Shown: one piece after another, positions 43,013 to 51,661 of the stretch
Layout of the letters: every line of letters begins with the position of its first letter
Numbering within the stretch: position 1 is the stretch's first letter
Assembly: GCA_038523925.1 (NCBI GenBank)
Contig: JBCBIY010000001.1
Span: forward strand, 124,001 to 188,000
DNA length: 64,000 bases
DNA from: JBCBWG01 sp038523925
GTDB lineage: Bacteria; Pseudomonadota; Alphaproteobacteria; Rhizobiales; Hyphomicrobiaceae
Reading direction: 5' to 3'
Position numbers and translations under genes: made by a program
The notes under the pieces: generated by a model
What the model saw: the letters and a program-made list of their open reading frames with translations, nothing else
Database searches by the model: none
What the model was told of the DNA's origin: nothing

Positions 43013-43299
43013 AGCTCGATGCCTATGACATCATCGTAGCCCCGGTCATCTCGGAAAAGTCGACGATGGCGGCCGAGAACAACCAGGTCATTTTCCGCGT
43101 CCGCAAGGAAGCGACGAAGCCGGCGATCAAGAAGGCTGTCGAGCAGCTCTTCTCGGTCAAGGTGAAGTCGGTGAACACGCTCAACCGCAAGGGCAAGGTG
43201 AAGGTGTTTCGCGGGCGCAAGGGCCGTCAGTCTGACGTGAAGAACGCGATCGTCACACTCGAGGATGGTCACAACATCGACGTGACGACCGGCCTCTAG
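43009..43299 (+). CDS. rplW: 50S ribosomal protein L23
   Basis: A 96-residue L23 at the tunnel exit, docking site for trigger factor and SRP. APVISEKSTMAAENNQVIF at the start and KVFRGRKGRQSDVKNAIV are typical. Its ATG overlaps the rplD stop, so it is translationally coupled. Confidence 0.96.
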   Translation: MKLDAYDIIVAPVISEKSTMAAENNQVIFRVRKEATKPAIKKAVEQLFSVKVKSVNTLNRKGKVKVFRGRKGRQSDVKNAIVTLEDGHNIDVTTGL

Positions 43300-43354
43300 C
43301 CGCAAATGAAACCGGGATCGGCGCGCACTTAACGAACGCTCGAAGCAAACGACC

Positions 43355-44185
43355 ATGGCACTGAAAACATACAACCCGACATCGGCTGGCCTCCGCCACC
43401 TCGTAATCGTCGACCGCTCGCACCTGTGGAAGGGCGCGCCGGTCAAGGTGCTGACCGAAGGCAAGTCTGCGAGCGGCGGCCGCAACAACGCAGGCCGGAT
43501 TACGTCGCGCCACCGTGGCGGCGGGCACAAGCGCGCCTACCGCAAGATCGACTTCAAGCGCCGCACAAAGTTCGACGTGCAGGCGACGGTCGAGCGGCTC
43601 GAGTACGATCCGAACCGCACAGCGTTCATCGCGCTCCTTAAGTACGAAGACGGCACGCTTGCCTACATCCTGGCGCCTCAGCGCCTCGCCGTTGGTGACA
43701 AGGTCATCGCCGGTGAGCGCGTCGACGTGAAGCCGGGCAACGCGATGCCGCTGTCGTCGGTCCCGATCGGCACCATCATTCACAACGTCGAGCTGAAGCC
43801 TGGCCGCGGCGGCCAGATCGCACGGTCGGCAGGTGCCTATGTTCAGCTCGTCGGCCGCGATGCTGGCTGGGCGATTTTGAAACTTGGCTCTGGCGAAACC
43901 CGGCGCGTGCTTGCGTCCTGCATGGCAACGGTTGGCGCAGTCTCGAACCCGGAACACTCGAACACGGTCATCGGCAAAGCCGGCCGGGCACGCTGGAAGG
44001 GCAAGCGCCCGCAAACCCGTGGCATCGAGATGAACCCGATCGACCACCCGAATGGCGGCCGCACGAACGGTGGCCGCATCTTCAAGACGCCATGGGGCAA
44101 GATCGCCAAGGGTGTCCGCACCCGCTCGAACAAGCGGACCGATAAGTTCATCGTCCGCAGCCGCCACAAGGCGAAGAAGAAGTAG
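43355..44185 (+). CDS. rplB: 50S ribosomal protein L2
   Basis: A 276-residue L2, needed for the peptidyl-transferase centre. TSRHRGGGHKRAYRKIDF and the C-terminal MNPIDHPNGGRTNGGRIFKT (the loop near the peptidyl-transferase centre; the usual Glu/His set is present) are clear. Confidence 0.97.
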   Translation: MALKTYNPTSAGLRHLVIVDRSHLWKGAPVKVLTEGKSASGGRNNAGRITSRHRGGGHKRAYRKIDFKRRTKFDVQATVERLEYDPNRTAFIALLKYEDGTLAYILAPQRLAVGDKVIAGERVDVKPGNAMPLSSVPIGTIIHNVELKPGRGGQIARSAGAYVQLVGRDAGWAILKLGSGETRRVLASCMATVGAVSNPEHSNTVIGKAGRARWKGKRPQTRGIEMNPIDHPNGGRTNGGRIFKTPWGKIAKGVRTRSNKRTDKFIVRSRHKAKKK

Positions 44186-44243
44186 CTAACGATTGGATGC
44201 GCGGCGGGGCCTGCTCCGCCAGCACCCAACAAGGAGGATTCGA

Positions 44244-44519
44244 TTGGCACGTTCAGTTTGGAAAGGCCCGTTCATTGACGGCTACCTTCTGAAGAAGGCG
44301 GAGAAGGTGCGCGAGTCGGGCCGCAACGAAGTGATCCGGATCTGGACGCGGCGTTCGACGATCCTGCCGCAGTTCGTGGGGCTCACCTTCGGCGTCTACA
44401 ACGGCAAGAAGCACATCCCGGTGAACGTGTCGGAAGACATGATTGGCCACAAGTTCGGCGAGTTCGCGCCGACGCGCACGTATCACGGCCACGGCGCCGA
44501 TAAGAAGTCGAAGCGCTGA
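44244..44519 (+). CDS. rpsS: 30S ribosomal protein S19 (TTG start)
   Basis: A 91-residue S19 that forms a head complex with S13. ARSVWKGPFIDGYLLKKAEK begins directly after the start. The start is TTG at 44244: AAGGAGG (44231-44237) lies six bases before it, and no ATG or GTG is closer in frame. An ORF start at 44193 would add 17 unlike residues. Confidence 0.95.
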   Translation: MARSVWKGPFIDGYLLKKAEKVRESGRNEVIRIWTRRSTILPQFVGLTFGVYNGKKHIPVNVSEDMIGHKFGEFAPTRTYHGHGADKKSKR

Positions 44520-44561
44520 CGCTGACCTGCGCTTTAGGTGAACGGATAGAGAGACGGCACA

Positions 44562-44957
44562 ATGGGTAAGGCAAAACGCGAGCGCACGCTGCCCGAGACT
44601 TCGGCGAAGGCCGTGACGCGCAACCTGCGTATCTCGCCGCAGAAGCTGAACCTCGTCGCGGGCCTCATTCGGGGCAAGCGCGTCGGCCAGGCGCTCGCCG
44701 ATCTTGAGTTTTCGCGCAAGCGCATCGCAATCGATGTTCGCAAGACGGTGCTGAGCGCGATCGCGAATGCAGAGAATAACCACGGCCTCGACGTCGACGA
44801 TCTCGTCGTCTCGGAAGCCTATGTCGGCAAGAACCTCGTCATGAAGCGCTTTCGTGCGCGGGCGCGGGGCCGGGCCGCCGGCATCCAGAAGCCGTTTTCA
44901 ATGTTGACCGTCATCGTCAGCGAAAAGCCCGCTGATGCGGACGCAAAGGAGGCCTGA
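44562..44957 (+). CDS. rplV: 50S ribosomal protein L22
   Basis: A 131-residue L22 of the exit tunnel. RISPQKLNLVAGLIRGKRV and the long beta-hairpin KRFRARARGRAAGIQKPFS, near the macrolide site, are intact. Its stop is one base before the rpsC start. Confidence 0.96.
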   Translation: MGKAKRERTLPETSAKAVTRNLRISPQKLNLVAGLIRGKRVGQALADLEFSRKRIAIDVRKTVLSAIANAENNHGLDVDDLVVSEAYVGKNLVMKRFRARARGRAAGIQKPFSMLTVIVSEKPADADAKEA

Positions 44958-44958
44958 G

Positions 44959-45684
44959 ATGGGTCAGAAGATTAACCCGATCGGCCTGCGCCTCGGCATC
45001 AACCGCACCTGGGACAGCCGCTGGTATGCGGGCCGCGACGACTATGGCCGCCTGCTTCATGAGGATCGCGCGATCCGCCAGCACATCATGAAGCAGAAGC
45101 GTCCGGCAGGCATCTCGAAAGTCGTCATCGAGCGCCCACATAAGAAGTGCGCGGTGACGGTCCATACGGCGCGTCCCGGCGTGCTCATCGGCAAGAAGGG
45201 CGCGGATATTGAGAAGCTGCGGTCGCAGCTTGCCAAGCTGACGTCCAGCGACGTGCACCTCAACGTGCAGGAAATTCGCAACCCGGATATCGACGCGACT
45301 TTGATCGCGGAAGGTATCGCACAGCAGCTTGAGCGCCGTGTCGCGTTCCGCCGCGCCATGAAGCGGTCGGTCCAATCGGCACTGCGCGCCGGCGCCCTCG
45401 GCATCCGCATCAACTGCGCGGGCCGGCTCGGCGGCGCTGAGATTGCGCGGACGGAGTGGTACCGGGAAGGCCGGGTGCCGCTGCACACGCTGCGTGCCGA
45501 CATCGACTTCGGCTACGGCGAAGCGAAGACGGCTTACGGCATCATCGGCATCAAGGTCTGGCTCTTTAAAGGCGAGATCATGGAGCACGATCCGCTCGCA
45601 TCGGAAAAGCGCGCGATTGAAGCGCAGGAGCGCGGCGGCGGCGGTGGCCGTCGGCGTGATGACCGCGGACCGCGCGCGAACTAA
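44959..45684 (+). CDS. rpsC: 30S ribosomal protein S3
   Basis: A 241-residue S3 with an N-terminal KH domain (GVLIGKKGADIEKL is the GxxG RNA-binding loop). MGQKINPIGLRLGINRTWDS is the usual start; ATG at 44959 follows AAAGGAGG. The C-terminus is Gly/Arg/Asp-rich, GGGGGRRRDDRGPRAN. Confidence 0.97.
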   Translation: MGQKINPIGLRLGINRTWDSRWYAGRDDYGRLLHEDRAIRQHIMKQKRPAGISKVVIERPHKKCAVTVHTARPGVLIGKKGADIEKLRSQLAKLTSSDVHLNVQEIRNPDIDATLIAEGIAQQLERRVAFRRAMKRSVQSALRAGALGIRINCAGRLGGAEIARTEWYREGRVPLHTLRADIDFGYGEAKTAYGIIGIKVWLFKGEIMEHDPLASEKRAIEAQERGGGGGRRRDDRGPRAN

Positions 45685-45784
45685 CGGCAACCCGGCTCTG
45701 ACTGCGCGCAGTAGTCATCGGGCCGGACAGATTTGAGTTTGAGTTCGCGACCGCGCGGGCTCGGTGGGATCAGAGGTTGAAACA

Positions 45785-46198
45785 ATGCTTTCCCCGAAGC
45801 GCACCAAATTCCGGAAAGCCTTCAAGGGCCGCATTCACGGCACTGCGAAGGGCGGCACGACGCTGAACTTTGGCAGCCACGGCCTGAAGGCGGTCGAGCC
45901 TGAGCGCATCACGGCGCGTCAGATCGAGGCCGCGCGCCGCGCGATCACGCGCCACATGAAGCGTGCGGGCCGCGTCTGGATCCGGATCTTCCCGGACCTG
46001 CCAGTGTCGTCGAAGCCGGCTGAAGTCCGGATGGGCAAGGGCAAGGGTTCGCCGGATTTCTGGGCCGCCCGCGTGCACCCGGGCCGGATTATGTTTGAGC
46101 TCGACGGTGTCTCAGACGAAGTCGCTCGCGAGGCGTTGCGCCTCGGCGCGGCCAAGCTCCCGATCAAAACGCGGGTTGTCACCCGCATCAGTACGTAG
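45785..46198 (+). CDS. rplP: 50S ribosomal protein L16
   Basis: A 137-residue L16. LSPKRTKFRKAFKGRIHG and the RMGKGKGSPDFWAARV loop (site of arginine hydroxylation in other bacteria) are typical. The ATG at 45785 is the family start; an upstream in-frame start adds seven unlike residues. The spacer after rpsC is 100 bases. Confidence 0.96.
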   Translation: MLSPKRTKFRKAFKGRIHGTAKGGTTLNFGSHGLKAVEPERITARQIEAARRAITRHMKRAGRVWIRIFPDLPVSSKPAEVRMGKGKGSPDFWAARVHPGRIMFELDGVSDEVAREALRLGAAKLPIKTRVVTRIST

Positions 46199-46215
46199 TC
46201 GGGGGGGCTGAGACC

Positions 46216-46416
46216 ATGAAGGCATCCGACATCCGCGAGATGAGCCTCGATCAGCTCGACGATGAGCTGGTCAAGCTAAAGCGCGAAGCATTCAACCTGC
46301 GCTTCCAGGCCGCGTCCGGCCAGCTCGAGAACACCGCACGCGTTCGTGCCGTCCGCCGCGACATCGCGCGGATCAAAACGATCGCGAAACAGAAGCAATC
46401 GGGCGCTAGCGCCTAG
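46216..46416 (+). CDS. rpmC: 50S ribosomal protein L29
   Basis: A 66-residue L29 at the tunnel exit beside L23: two helices with the LKREAFNLRFQAASGQLEN signature. Eleven bases before rpsQ. Normal length. Confidence 0.96.
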   Translation: MKASDIREMSLDQLDDELVKLKREAFNLRFQAASGQLENTARVRAVRRDIARIKTIAKQKQSGASA

Positions 46417-46427
46417 GGAGACGTTCG

Positions 46428-46670
46428 ATGCCAAAGCGCATTCTGCAGGGCACGGTCGTGTCCGACAAAACCGACAAGACCGTCGTGGTGATGGTCGAGC
46501 GCCGCTTTACACACCCGCTGTTCAAGAAGGTGATCCGGCGTTCGAAGAAGTACCAAGCGCACGACGAGACCAACGCGATCAAAGTTGGCGAGCAGGTCCG
46601 AATTCAGGAGTGCGCGCCGATCTCGAAGCATAAGCGCTGGAAGGTGGTCGCAGGCGCGGCTGAGACCTGA
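46428..46670 (+). CDS. rpsQ: 30S ribosomal protein S17
   Basis: An 80-residue S17, OB fold. PKRILQGTVVSDKTDKTVVV and the C-terminal PISKHKRWKVV are universal. A 111-base spacer follows, with an AGCCGG-ACCG-CCGGCT hairpin (46744-46759) before rplN. Confidence 0.96.
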   Translation: MPKRILQGTVVSDKTDKTVVVMVERRFTHPLFKKVIRRSKKYQAHDETNAIKVGEQVRIQECAPISKHKRWKVVAGAAET

Positions 46671-46781
46671 GGCGATCAAGCTGAGCCCGCGACCGCGCCG
46701 GCGATTAATCAAGCGGCAGTGGCCGCACCAATTTGAACCCACGAGCCGGACCGCCGGCTTTGAGACGACCGGAAGACTGCC

Positions 46782-47150
46782 ATGATCCAGATGGAATCAA
46801 ATCTCGACGTCGCCGATAACTCCGGCGCGCGCCGGGTGCAGTGCATCAAGGTGATCGGCGGCTCGAAGCGGCGCTATGCACGCATCGGCGACACGATCGT
46901 CGTTTCCGTTAAAGAGGCGATCCCGCGCGGCCGCGTGAAGAAGGGCCAGGTGATGAAGGCCGTCGTCGTTCGCACCGCCAAGGGTGTGCGCCGGGCGGAT
47001 GGATCGCTGATCCGCTTCGACGGCAACGCCGCCGTGCTCATCAACAATAATGGCGAGCCGATTGGCACGCGCATCTTCGGGCCGGTCACGCGTGAACTGC
47101 GCGGCCGCAATCACATGAAGATCATCTCGCTCGCACCGGAGGTGCTGTGA
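46782..47150 (+). CDS. rplN: 50S ribosomal protein L14
   Basis: A 122-residue L14, which forms an intersubunit bridge. MIQMESNLDVADNSGARRV and the GTRIFGPVTRELR segment are invariant. Its stop overlaps the rplX start by one base (TGATG). Confidence 0.97.
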   Translation: MIQMESNLDVADNSGARRVQCIKVIGGSKRRYARIGDTIVVSVKEAIPRGRVKKGQVMKAVVVRTAKGVRRADGSLIRFDGNAAVLINNNGEPIGTRIFGPVTRELRGRNHMKIISLAPEVL

Positions 47151-47482
47151 TGGCTGCAAAATTCCGCAAGGGCGACCGCGTGATCGTGCTCGCCGGCCGC
47201 GACAAGGGCAAGCTCGGCGAAATCATCAAGATGATGCCGACTGAAGACCGCGCGCTCGTGCGCGGCGTTAATATGGTCCGCCGCCATCAGCGCCAGTCGG
47301 CGCAGGCGCAGGGCGGCATCATCTCGAAGGAAGCGCCGATCCACCTGTCGAACCTCGCACATGAGGATCCCCAGGATGGCAAGGCAACGCGCGTGGGTTT
47401 CCGTTTTGAGGGCGAAGGCGTTGACAAGCGCAAGGTCCGCTTCGCGAAACGCTCCGGCGATCTGATCCCGGAAAGGACGTAA
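47150..47482 (+). CDS. rplX: 50S ribosomal protein L24
   Basis: A 110-residue L24, an assembly initiator, with a KOW motif in KGDRVIVLAGRDKGKLGE. ATG at 47150 is preferred to the in-frame GTG at 47147; the start overlaps the rplN stop. It is three bases from rplE. Confidence 0.96.
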   Translation: MAAKFRKGDRVIVLAGRDKGKLGEIIKMMPTEDRALVRGVNMVRRHQRQSAQAQGGIISKEAPIHLSNLAHEDPQDGKATRVGFRFEGEGVDKRKVRFAKRSGDLIPERT

Positions 47483-47485
47483 TCG

Positions 47486-48136
47486 ATGGCACGTCAAACC
47501 AAGAAGAAGCAGCCGGGCGAAGCAGGCGCCGGCAAGTCGGGCGCGAAGTCCAAGGCGCAGGGCGAGCCGCGCTCGCACACGCGGCCTGAGGGCTACAAGC
47601 CGCGGATGAAGGATCTCTACCTGGAGACCGTCCGCGGGCAGCTTCGCGAGAAATTCTCCTACAAGAACGACATGATGATCCCGCGGATCGAGAAGGTCGT
47701 GCTGAACATGGGGATCGGCGAAGCCGTGGGTGACCGCAAGAAGGTCGAGAACGCGGCAAACGACTTGTCGCTAATCGCGGGCCAGAAGCCGATCACGACG
47801 CGCGCGCGCAAATCGATCGCATCGTTCAAGGTGCGCGAAGGCATGGCGCTTGGCGCGAAGGTCACGCTGCGCGGCGACCGCATGTTTGAGTTTATCGACC
47901 GCCTGGTCACGATTGCTCTGCCGCGCGTCAAAGACTTCCGCGGGCTTAACGCCAAGAGTTTTGACGGCCGCGGCAACTACGCGATGGGCCTCAAAGAGCA
48001 CATCGTGTTCCCGGAGATCGACTACGACAAGGTCGATGAAATCTGGGGCATGGACATTATTGTCGTCACGACGGCGAAAACTGACGATGAAGCGCGCGAA
48101 TTGCTGCGCGGCTTCAATTTCCCATTTGGTAGCTGA
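47486..48136 (+). CDS. rplE: 50S ribosomal protein L5 with basic N-terminal extension
   Basis: A 216-residue L5, which binds 5S rRNA. The core starts near residue 40 (RMKDLYLETVRGQLREKF) and includes MMIPRIEKVVLNMGIGEA and GRGNYAMGLKEH. The first 39 residues are Lys/Gly/Ala-rich (KKKQPGEAGAGKSGAKSK) and absent from Escherichia coli L5 (179 residues). A downstream ATG at 47606 would give the usual length, but the codon use of the extension is normal and the start is only three bases after rplX. Confidence 0.94.
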   Translation: MARQTKKKQPGEAGAGKSGAKSKAQGEPRSHTRPEGYKPRMKDLYLETVRGQLREKFSYKNDMMIPRIEKVVLNMGIGEAVGDRKKVENAANDLSLIAGQKPITTRARKSIASFKVREGMALGAKVTLRGDRMFEFIDRLVTIALPRVKDFRGLNAKSFDGRGNYAMGLKEHIVFPEIDYDKVDEIWGMDIIVVTTAKTDDEARELLRGFNFPFGS

Positions 48137-48209
48137 GGAACCACGGCAGCGTCCGCTGGCGAAATGAGCGCTGACGGGCGCGCGAGCCGAAAGGCCTCTG
48201 GAGGAAGAC

Positions 48210-48515
48210 ATGGCGAAAGTCTCATCGATTGAGAAGAACAAGAAGCGGCGCAAGCTGGTGGCTGAGAAAGCCGAAAAGCGCGCGCGCCTGAAAGAAATCA
48301 TCAACGATCGCTCAAACCCGATGGAAGAGCGGTTCGCAGCGCAGCTTAAGCTCGCCGAGATGCCGCGGAACTCGTCAAAGACCCGCGTGCGCAACCGGTG
48401 CGAAATCACAGGTCGCCCGCGCGCTTACTATCGCAAGCTGAAGATGTGCCGGAACCAGCTTCGGGAACTCGCCTCGAACGGGCGCATCCCGGGCATGGTC
48501 AAGTCGAGCTGGTAA
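48210..48515 (+). CDS. rpsN: 30S ribosomal protein S14
   Basis: A 101-residue S14 of the long, zinc-free type: the C-terminal RNRCEITGRPRAYYRKLKM has a single Cys where zinc forms have CxxC-x-CxxC. GGAGGAAGAC precedes the ATG. Confidence 0.96.
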   Translation: MAKVSSIEKNKKRRKLVAEKAEKRARLKEIINDRSNPMEERFAAQLKLAEMPRNSSKTRVRNRCEITGRPRAYYRKLKMCRNQLRELASNGRIPGMVKSSW

Positions 48516-48532
48516 GGGAGGTCTGACGCGCA

Positions 48533-48931
48533 ATGCCCATTAATGATCCCATTGGCGATCTCCTGACGCGCATCCGTAACGCGCAGATGCGCCGCCGCCC
48601 GAATATGTCGACGCCGTCGTCCACGCTGCGCATGCGCGTGCTCGAGGTGCTGGTCGATGAGGGCTACATCCGCGGCTACACGAAGGTCGACCACGCCGAC
48701 GGCAAGTCGGAGATCGAGGTCGAGCTGAAGTATAACGAAGGCCAGCCGGCGATCCGCGAAATCAAGCGGATCTCGACACCGGGCCGTCGTGTCTACAGCG
48801 CAGTCCGCGACATCCCGACGGTCGCCAACGGCCTCGGCGTCGCAATCCTGTCGACACCGAAGGGCGTGCTCGCCGACTGGCGCGCGCGCGAAGAGAACGT
48901 GGGCGGCGAGGTGCTCTGCAGCGTCTTTTGA
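48533..48931 (+). CDS. rpsH: 30S ribosomal protein S8
   Basis: A 132-residue S8, central-domain organiser and, in enterics, the repressor of the spc operon. INDPIGDLLTRIRNAQMRR and the C-terminal STPKGVLADWRAREENVGGE are typical. GGGAGG lies before the ATG. Confidence 0.96.
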   Translation: MPINDPIGDLLTRIRNAQMRRRPNMSTPSSTLRMRVLEVLVDEGYIRGYTKVDHADGKSEIEVELKYNEGQPAIREIKRISTPGRRVYSAVRDIPTVANGLGVAILSTPKGVLADWRAREENVGGEVLCSVF

Positions 48932-48992
48932 TGCCGCGCCGCTGTTGCGCTGGCGCTCAGACCGCACGAGCCGAACGAGTGAGAACGAGACG

Positions 48993-49532
48993 ATGTCACG
49001 GATTGGCAAAAAACCGATTGTAGTGCCCGACAAGGTCGACGTGAAAATCGACGGCCAGACGGTGACTGCGAAGGGCCCGAAGGGTGAGCTGTCGTTCACG
49101 GTTCCCGAAGAGATCAAGATCGACCGCGGCGACGATGGTGTCACGGTTGCCCTGAAGGAAGATACCAAGCGCGCCCGCTCGATGTGGGGGCTGTCGCGAA
49201 CGATGGTGTCGAACCTTGTCGAGGGCGTCACGGACGGCTTCACGAAAACGCTCGAGATCCAGGGCGTCGGCTATCGAGCGCAGATGAAGGGCAAGGACCT
49301 GCAGTTGAACTTGGGGTTCAGCCACGAGGTCGTGCACAAAATGCCGGATGGCATTGCAGCCGCCGTCAGCGGCGCGAAGCAGGAGATCATCACGGTCTCC
49401 GGTATTGACAAGCAGGCGGTTGGTCAGGTGGCCGCCGAAATCCGCGGGTATCGCCCGCCGGAGCCCTATCAGGGCAAAGGTGTGCGCTATCAGGGCGAAT
49501 ACATCTTCCGTAAGGAAGGCAAGAAGAAGTAG
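48993..49532 (+). CDS. rplF: 50S ribosomal protein L6
   Basis: A 179-residue L6 (two repeated domains). SRIGKKPIVVPDKVDVKI starts the protein; PEPYQGKGVRYQGEYI is the C-terminal signature. ATG at 48993 is chosen; the frame is open upstream into rpsH but that sequence is unlike L6. Confidence 0.96.
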   Translation: MSRIGKKPIVVPDKVDVKIDGQTVTAKGPKGELSFTVPEEIKIDRGDDGVTVALKEDTKRARSMWGLSRTMVSNLVEGVTDGFTKTLEIQGVGYRAQMKGKDLQLNLGFSHEVVHKMPDGIAAAVSGAKQEIITVSGIDKQAVGQVAAEIRGYRPPEPYQGKGVRYQGEYIFRKEGKKK

Positions 49533-49537
49533 CGACG

Positions 49538-49897
49538 ATGAGCAACAACACGACATTCGATCGCCGCAAGGACCGGGTGCGCCGCAAGCTTCGCAAGTCG
49601 GGCGGGCTGCGACCGCGGCTCTCTGTCTTCCGGTCGTCGAAGCAGATTTACGCGCAGATCATCGACGATGAGGCGGGCCGCACGCTTGCTGCTGCGTCGA
49701 CGATCGACAAGGACCTGAAGAGTTCGCTGAAGACGGGCGCTGACAAGGATGCTGCATCCGCAGTCGGCAAGCTCGTCGCTGAACGCGCAGTGAAAGCCGG
49801 CGTCACCGACGTCGTCTTCGATCGCGGCGGTTATCTCTATCACGGCCGCGTCAAGGCGCTGGCCGATGCGGCGCGCGAAGCCGGGTTGAAGTTCTAG
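49538..49897 (+). CDS. rplR: 50S ribosomal protein L18
   Basis: A 119-residue L18, partner of L5 on 5S rRNA. RRKDRVRRKLRKSGGLRPRL and FDRGGYLYHGRVKALADAAR are typical. It lies five bases after rplF; a 153-base spacer follows. Confidence 0.96.
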   Translation: MSNNTTFDRRKDRVRRKLRKSGGLRPRLSVFRSSKQIYAQIIDDEAGRTLAAASTIDKDLKSSLKTGADKDAASAVGKLVAERAVKAGVTDVVFDRGGYLYHGRVKALADAAREAGLKF

Positions 49898-50050
49898 AGC
49901 TCATCGGGGTGAGGTCGCATGACCTAACTCAAAGATGCAGCTTCGAAACAGACACGAGATCAGAGCAGGCGCGCGAAAGTGAACCCGAGCTGATCTCGTC
50001 GAACGGACAAAACCCCGGCGGCGCGACGCAACGCAACGAAAGGAATTGGC
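49898..50050 (+). promoter_or_regulatory. Structured rplR-rpsE spacer
   Basis: These genes are usually almost adjacent, but here they are 153 bases apart. The space contains a perfect ten-base inverted repeat, ACGAGATCAG (49954-49963) and CTGATCTCGT (49990-49999), with 26 bases between the arms, and a smaller AGGTC-GCAT-GACCT hairpin (49912-49925). AAAGGAA before the rpsE GTG is the ribosome-binding site. No ORF is seen. It could be a regulatory or processing RNA element. Confidence 0.4.
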
Positions 50051-50629
50051 GTGGCACGAAATCCAGGCGGACGGGATCGCGGACGCGATCGCGAAGACAA
50101 CGAGTTCACCGATAAGCTGGTCCACATCAACCGTGTGGCCAAGACGGTGAAGGGCGGCAAGCGCTTCGGCTTTGCTGCACTTGTGGTCGTCGGCGATCTC
50201 AAGGGCCGCGTTGGCTTCGGCCACGGCAAGGCGCGTGAAGTGCCGGAAGCGATCCGCAAGGCAAACGAAGCTGCCCGCCGATCGATGATCCGGGTGCCGC
50301 TTCGCGAAGGCCGGACGATCCATCACGACACGCGCGGCCGCCACGGTGCGGGTAAAGTCTATCTGCGCTCGGCACCGGCCGGTACGGGCATCATCGCGGG
50401 CGGCGCCATGCGTGCCGTGTTCGAAATGCTCGGCGTCCAGGACGTCGTCGCAAAGTCGATCGGCACATCGAACCCTTACAACGTGATCCGCGCGACGTTT
50501 GATGCGCTGGTCCACCAGGAAAATCCGCGCGCAGTCGCGGCCCGTCGCGGCAAGAAGTACGGCGATATTGTCGCCCGCCGCCGTGATGGTTCAACAGATG
50601 CTGAGGCCGTGGCGCAGGCTGACGCCTGA
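50051..50629 (+). CDS. rpsE: 30S ribosomal protein S5
   Basis: A 192-residue S5 important for decoding accuracy. GRDREDNEFTDKLVHINRV and VVGDLKGRVGFGHGKAREV are family blocks. It starts with GTG at 50051 (ARNPGGRDRG), preceded by AAAGGAA. The C-terminus is about 20 residues longer than in Escherichia coli. Confidence 0.96.
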   Translation: MARNPGGRDRGRDREDNEFTDKLVHINRVAKTVKGGKRFGFAALVVVGDLKGRVGFGHGKAREVPEAIRKANEAARRSMIRVPLREGRTIHHDTRGRHGAGKVYLRSAPAGTGIIAGGAMRAVFEMLGVQDVVAKSIGTSNPYNVIRATFDALVHQENPRAVAARRGKKYGDIVARRRDGSTDAEAVAQADA

Positions 50630-50694
50630 GTACGCATTGGCTGATGGCCGGTGCGCGATAAGCGCGCTGCCGGCCGGATGGGAGTGAACGAACA

Positions 50695-50898
50695 ATGGCT
50701 GATCAAGCGACTGGAAAGACGGTCACGGTCGAGCAGTACGCAAGCCCGCTGCGCCGCGACAAGACACAGCGCGCCACGTTGATCGGACTTGGCCTCAACA
50801 AGGTCAACCGCCGGCGCACGCTGAAAGACACGCCGGAAGTACGCGGTATGATCCGCGCGCTGCCGCATCTCGTGCGCGTCGTCGAAGATCAGGCCTGA
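50695..50898 (+). CDS. rpmD: 50S ribosomal protein L30
   Basis: A 67-residue L30. TVEQYASPLRRDKTQRATLI and GLNKVNRRRTLKDTPEVRGM are typical; about eight residues longer than Escherichia coli at the N-terminus. GGGAGTGAACGA precedes the ATG. Confidence 0.95.
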   Translation: MADQATGKTVTVEQYASPLRRDKTQRATLIGLGLNKVNRRRTLKDTPEVRGMIRALPHLVRVVEDQA

Positions 50899-50954
50899 GC
50901 CCAACACGGCGCAGCGGCCCGGCCGCGCGCTGACTGTACCGAGGAGCGAGAGAT

Positions 50955-51482
50955 ATGCGTCTCAATGAATTGAAAGACCGCCCAGGCGCGTACAAAAAGC
51001 GCGTGCGCGTCGGCCGCGGCATCGGCTCCGGTGTCGGCAAGACCGCCGGCCGTGGTGTGAAGGGACAGAAGTCCCGCTCCGGTGTTTCGATCCGTGCCTT
51101 CGAAGGCGGTCAAATGCCGCTTTACCGGCGGTTGCCGAAGCGCGGCTTCAGCAAGTTCAATCGCAAGAATTGGAACGAGCTGACCGTCGATGCGCTGAAC
51201 CGCGCGCTCGAATCCGGACAGCTCGATGCCGGCCAGCCGATCGATCTTGCAAAGCTCGTCGAGACCGGCGTGCTGCGCCGCCCAAAAGACGGCGTCCGCC
51301 TTATCGGCAATGGAGACGTCGCGAAGGCAGTGACCCTGACACTGGATCATGCGTCGGCCGGGGCAAAAGCCGCGGTTGAAAAGGCCGGCGGGTCGATCAC
51401 GATCGTTGAGCCCAAAGTGCTCGAGGCCGACGAGGCCAAACGCAAGAAATCGGCTGAGAAGAAAGCGGAAAAGGCGAAGTAG
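50955..51482 (+). CDS. rplO: 50S ribosomal protein L15
   Basis: A 175-residue L15. MRLNELKDRPGAYKKRVRVG and GRGVKGQKSRSGVSIRAFEG mark the family. The last 20 residues form a Lys/Ala/Glu-rich tail (AKRKKSAEKKAEKAK) typical of alphaproteobacteria. GAGGAGCGAGAG precedes the ATG. Confidence 0.96.
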   Translation: MRLNELKDRPGAYKKRVRVGRGIGSGVGKTAGRGVKGQKSRSGVSIRAFEGGQMPLYRRLPKRGFSKFNRKNWNELTVDALNRALESGQLDAGQPIDLAKLVETGVLRRPKDGVRLIGNGDVAKAVTLTLDHASAGAKAAVEKAGGSITIVEPKVLEADEAKRKKSAEKKAEKAK

Positions 51483-51661
51483 CCCTGCCGCCGCTTTCGC
51501 TTTCGGGCGATTTTGCATGTGCGAAGGCCGCGGGCGCTCACTGGACCTGAGCCGCGCGGCTTCTCGCGTTCCGGGCGCGCGTTTGCCCTCGGTTTGATGC
51601 TAGGGTTCACAACGCCCATATCCGGCGGATCACGACGGGTCCGGCCAATTGGAGATACGAC

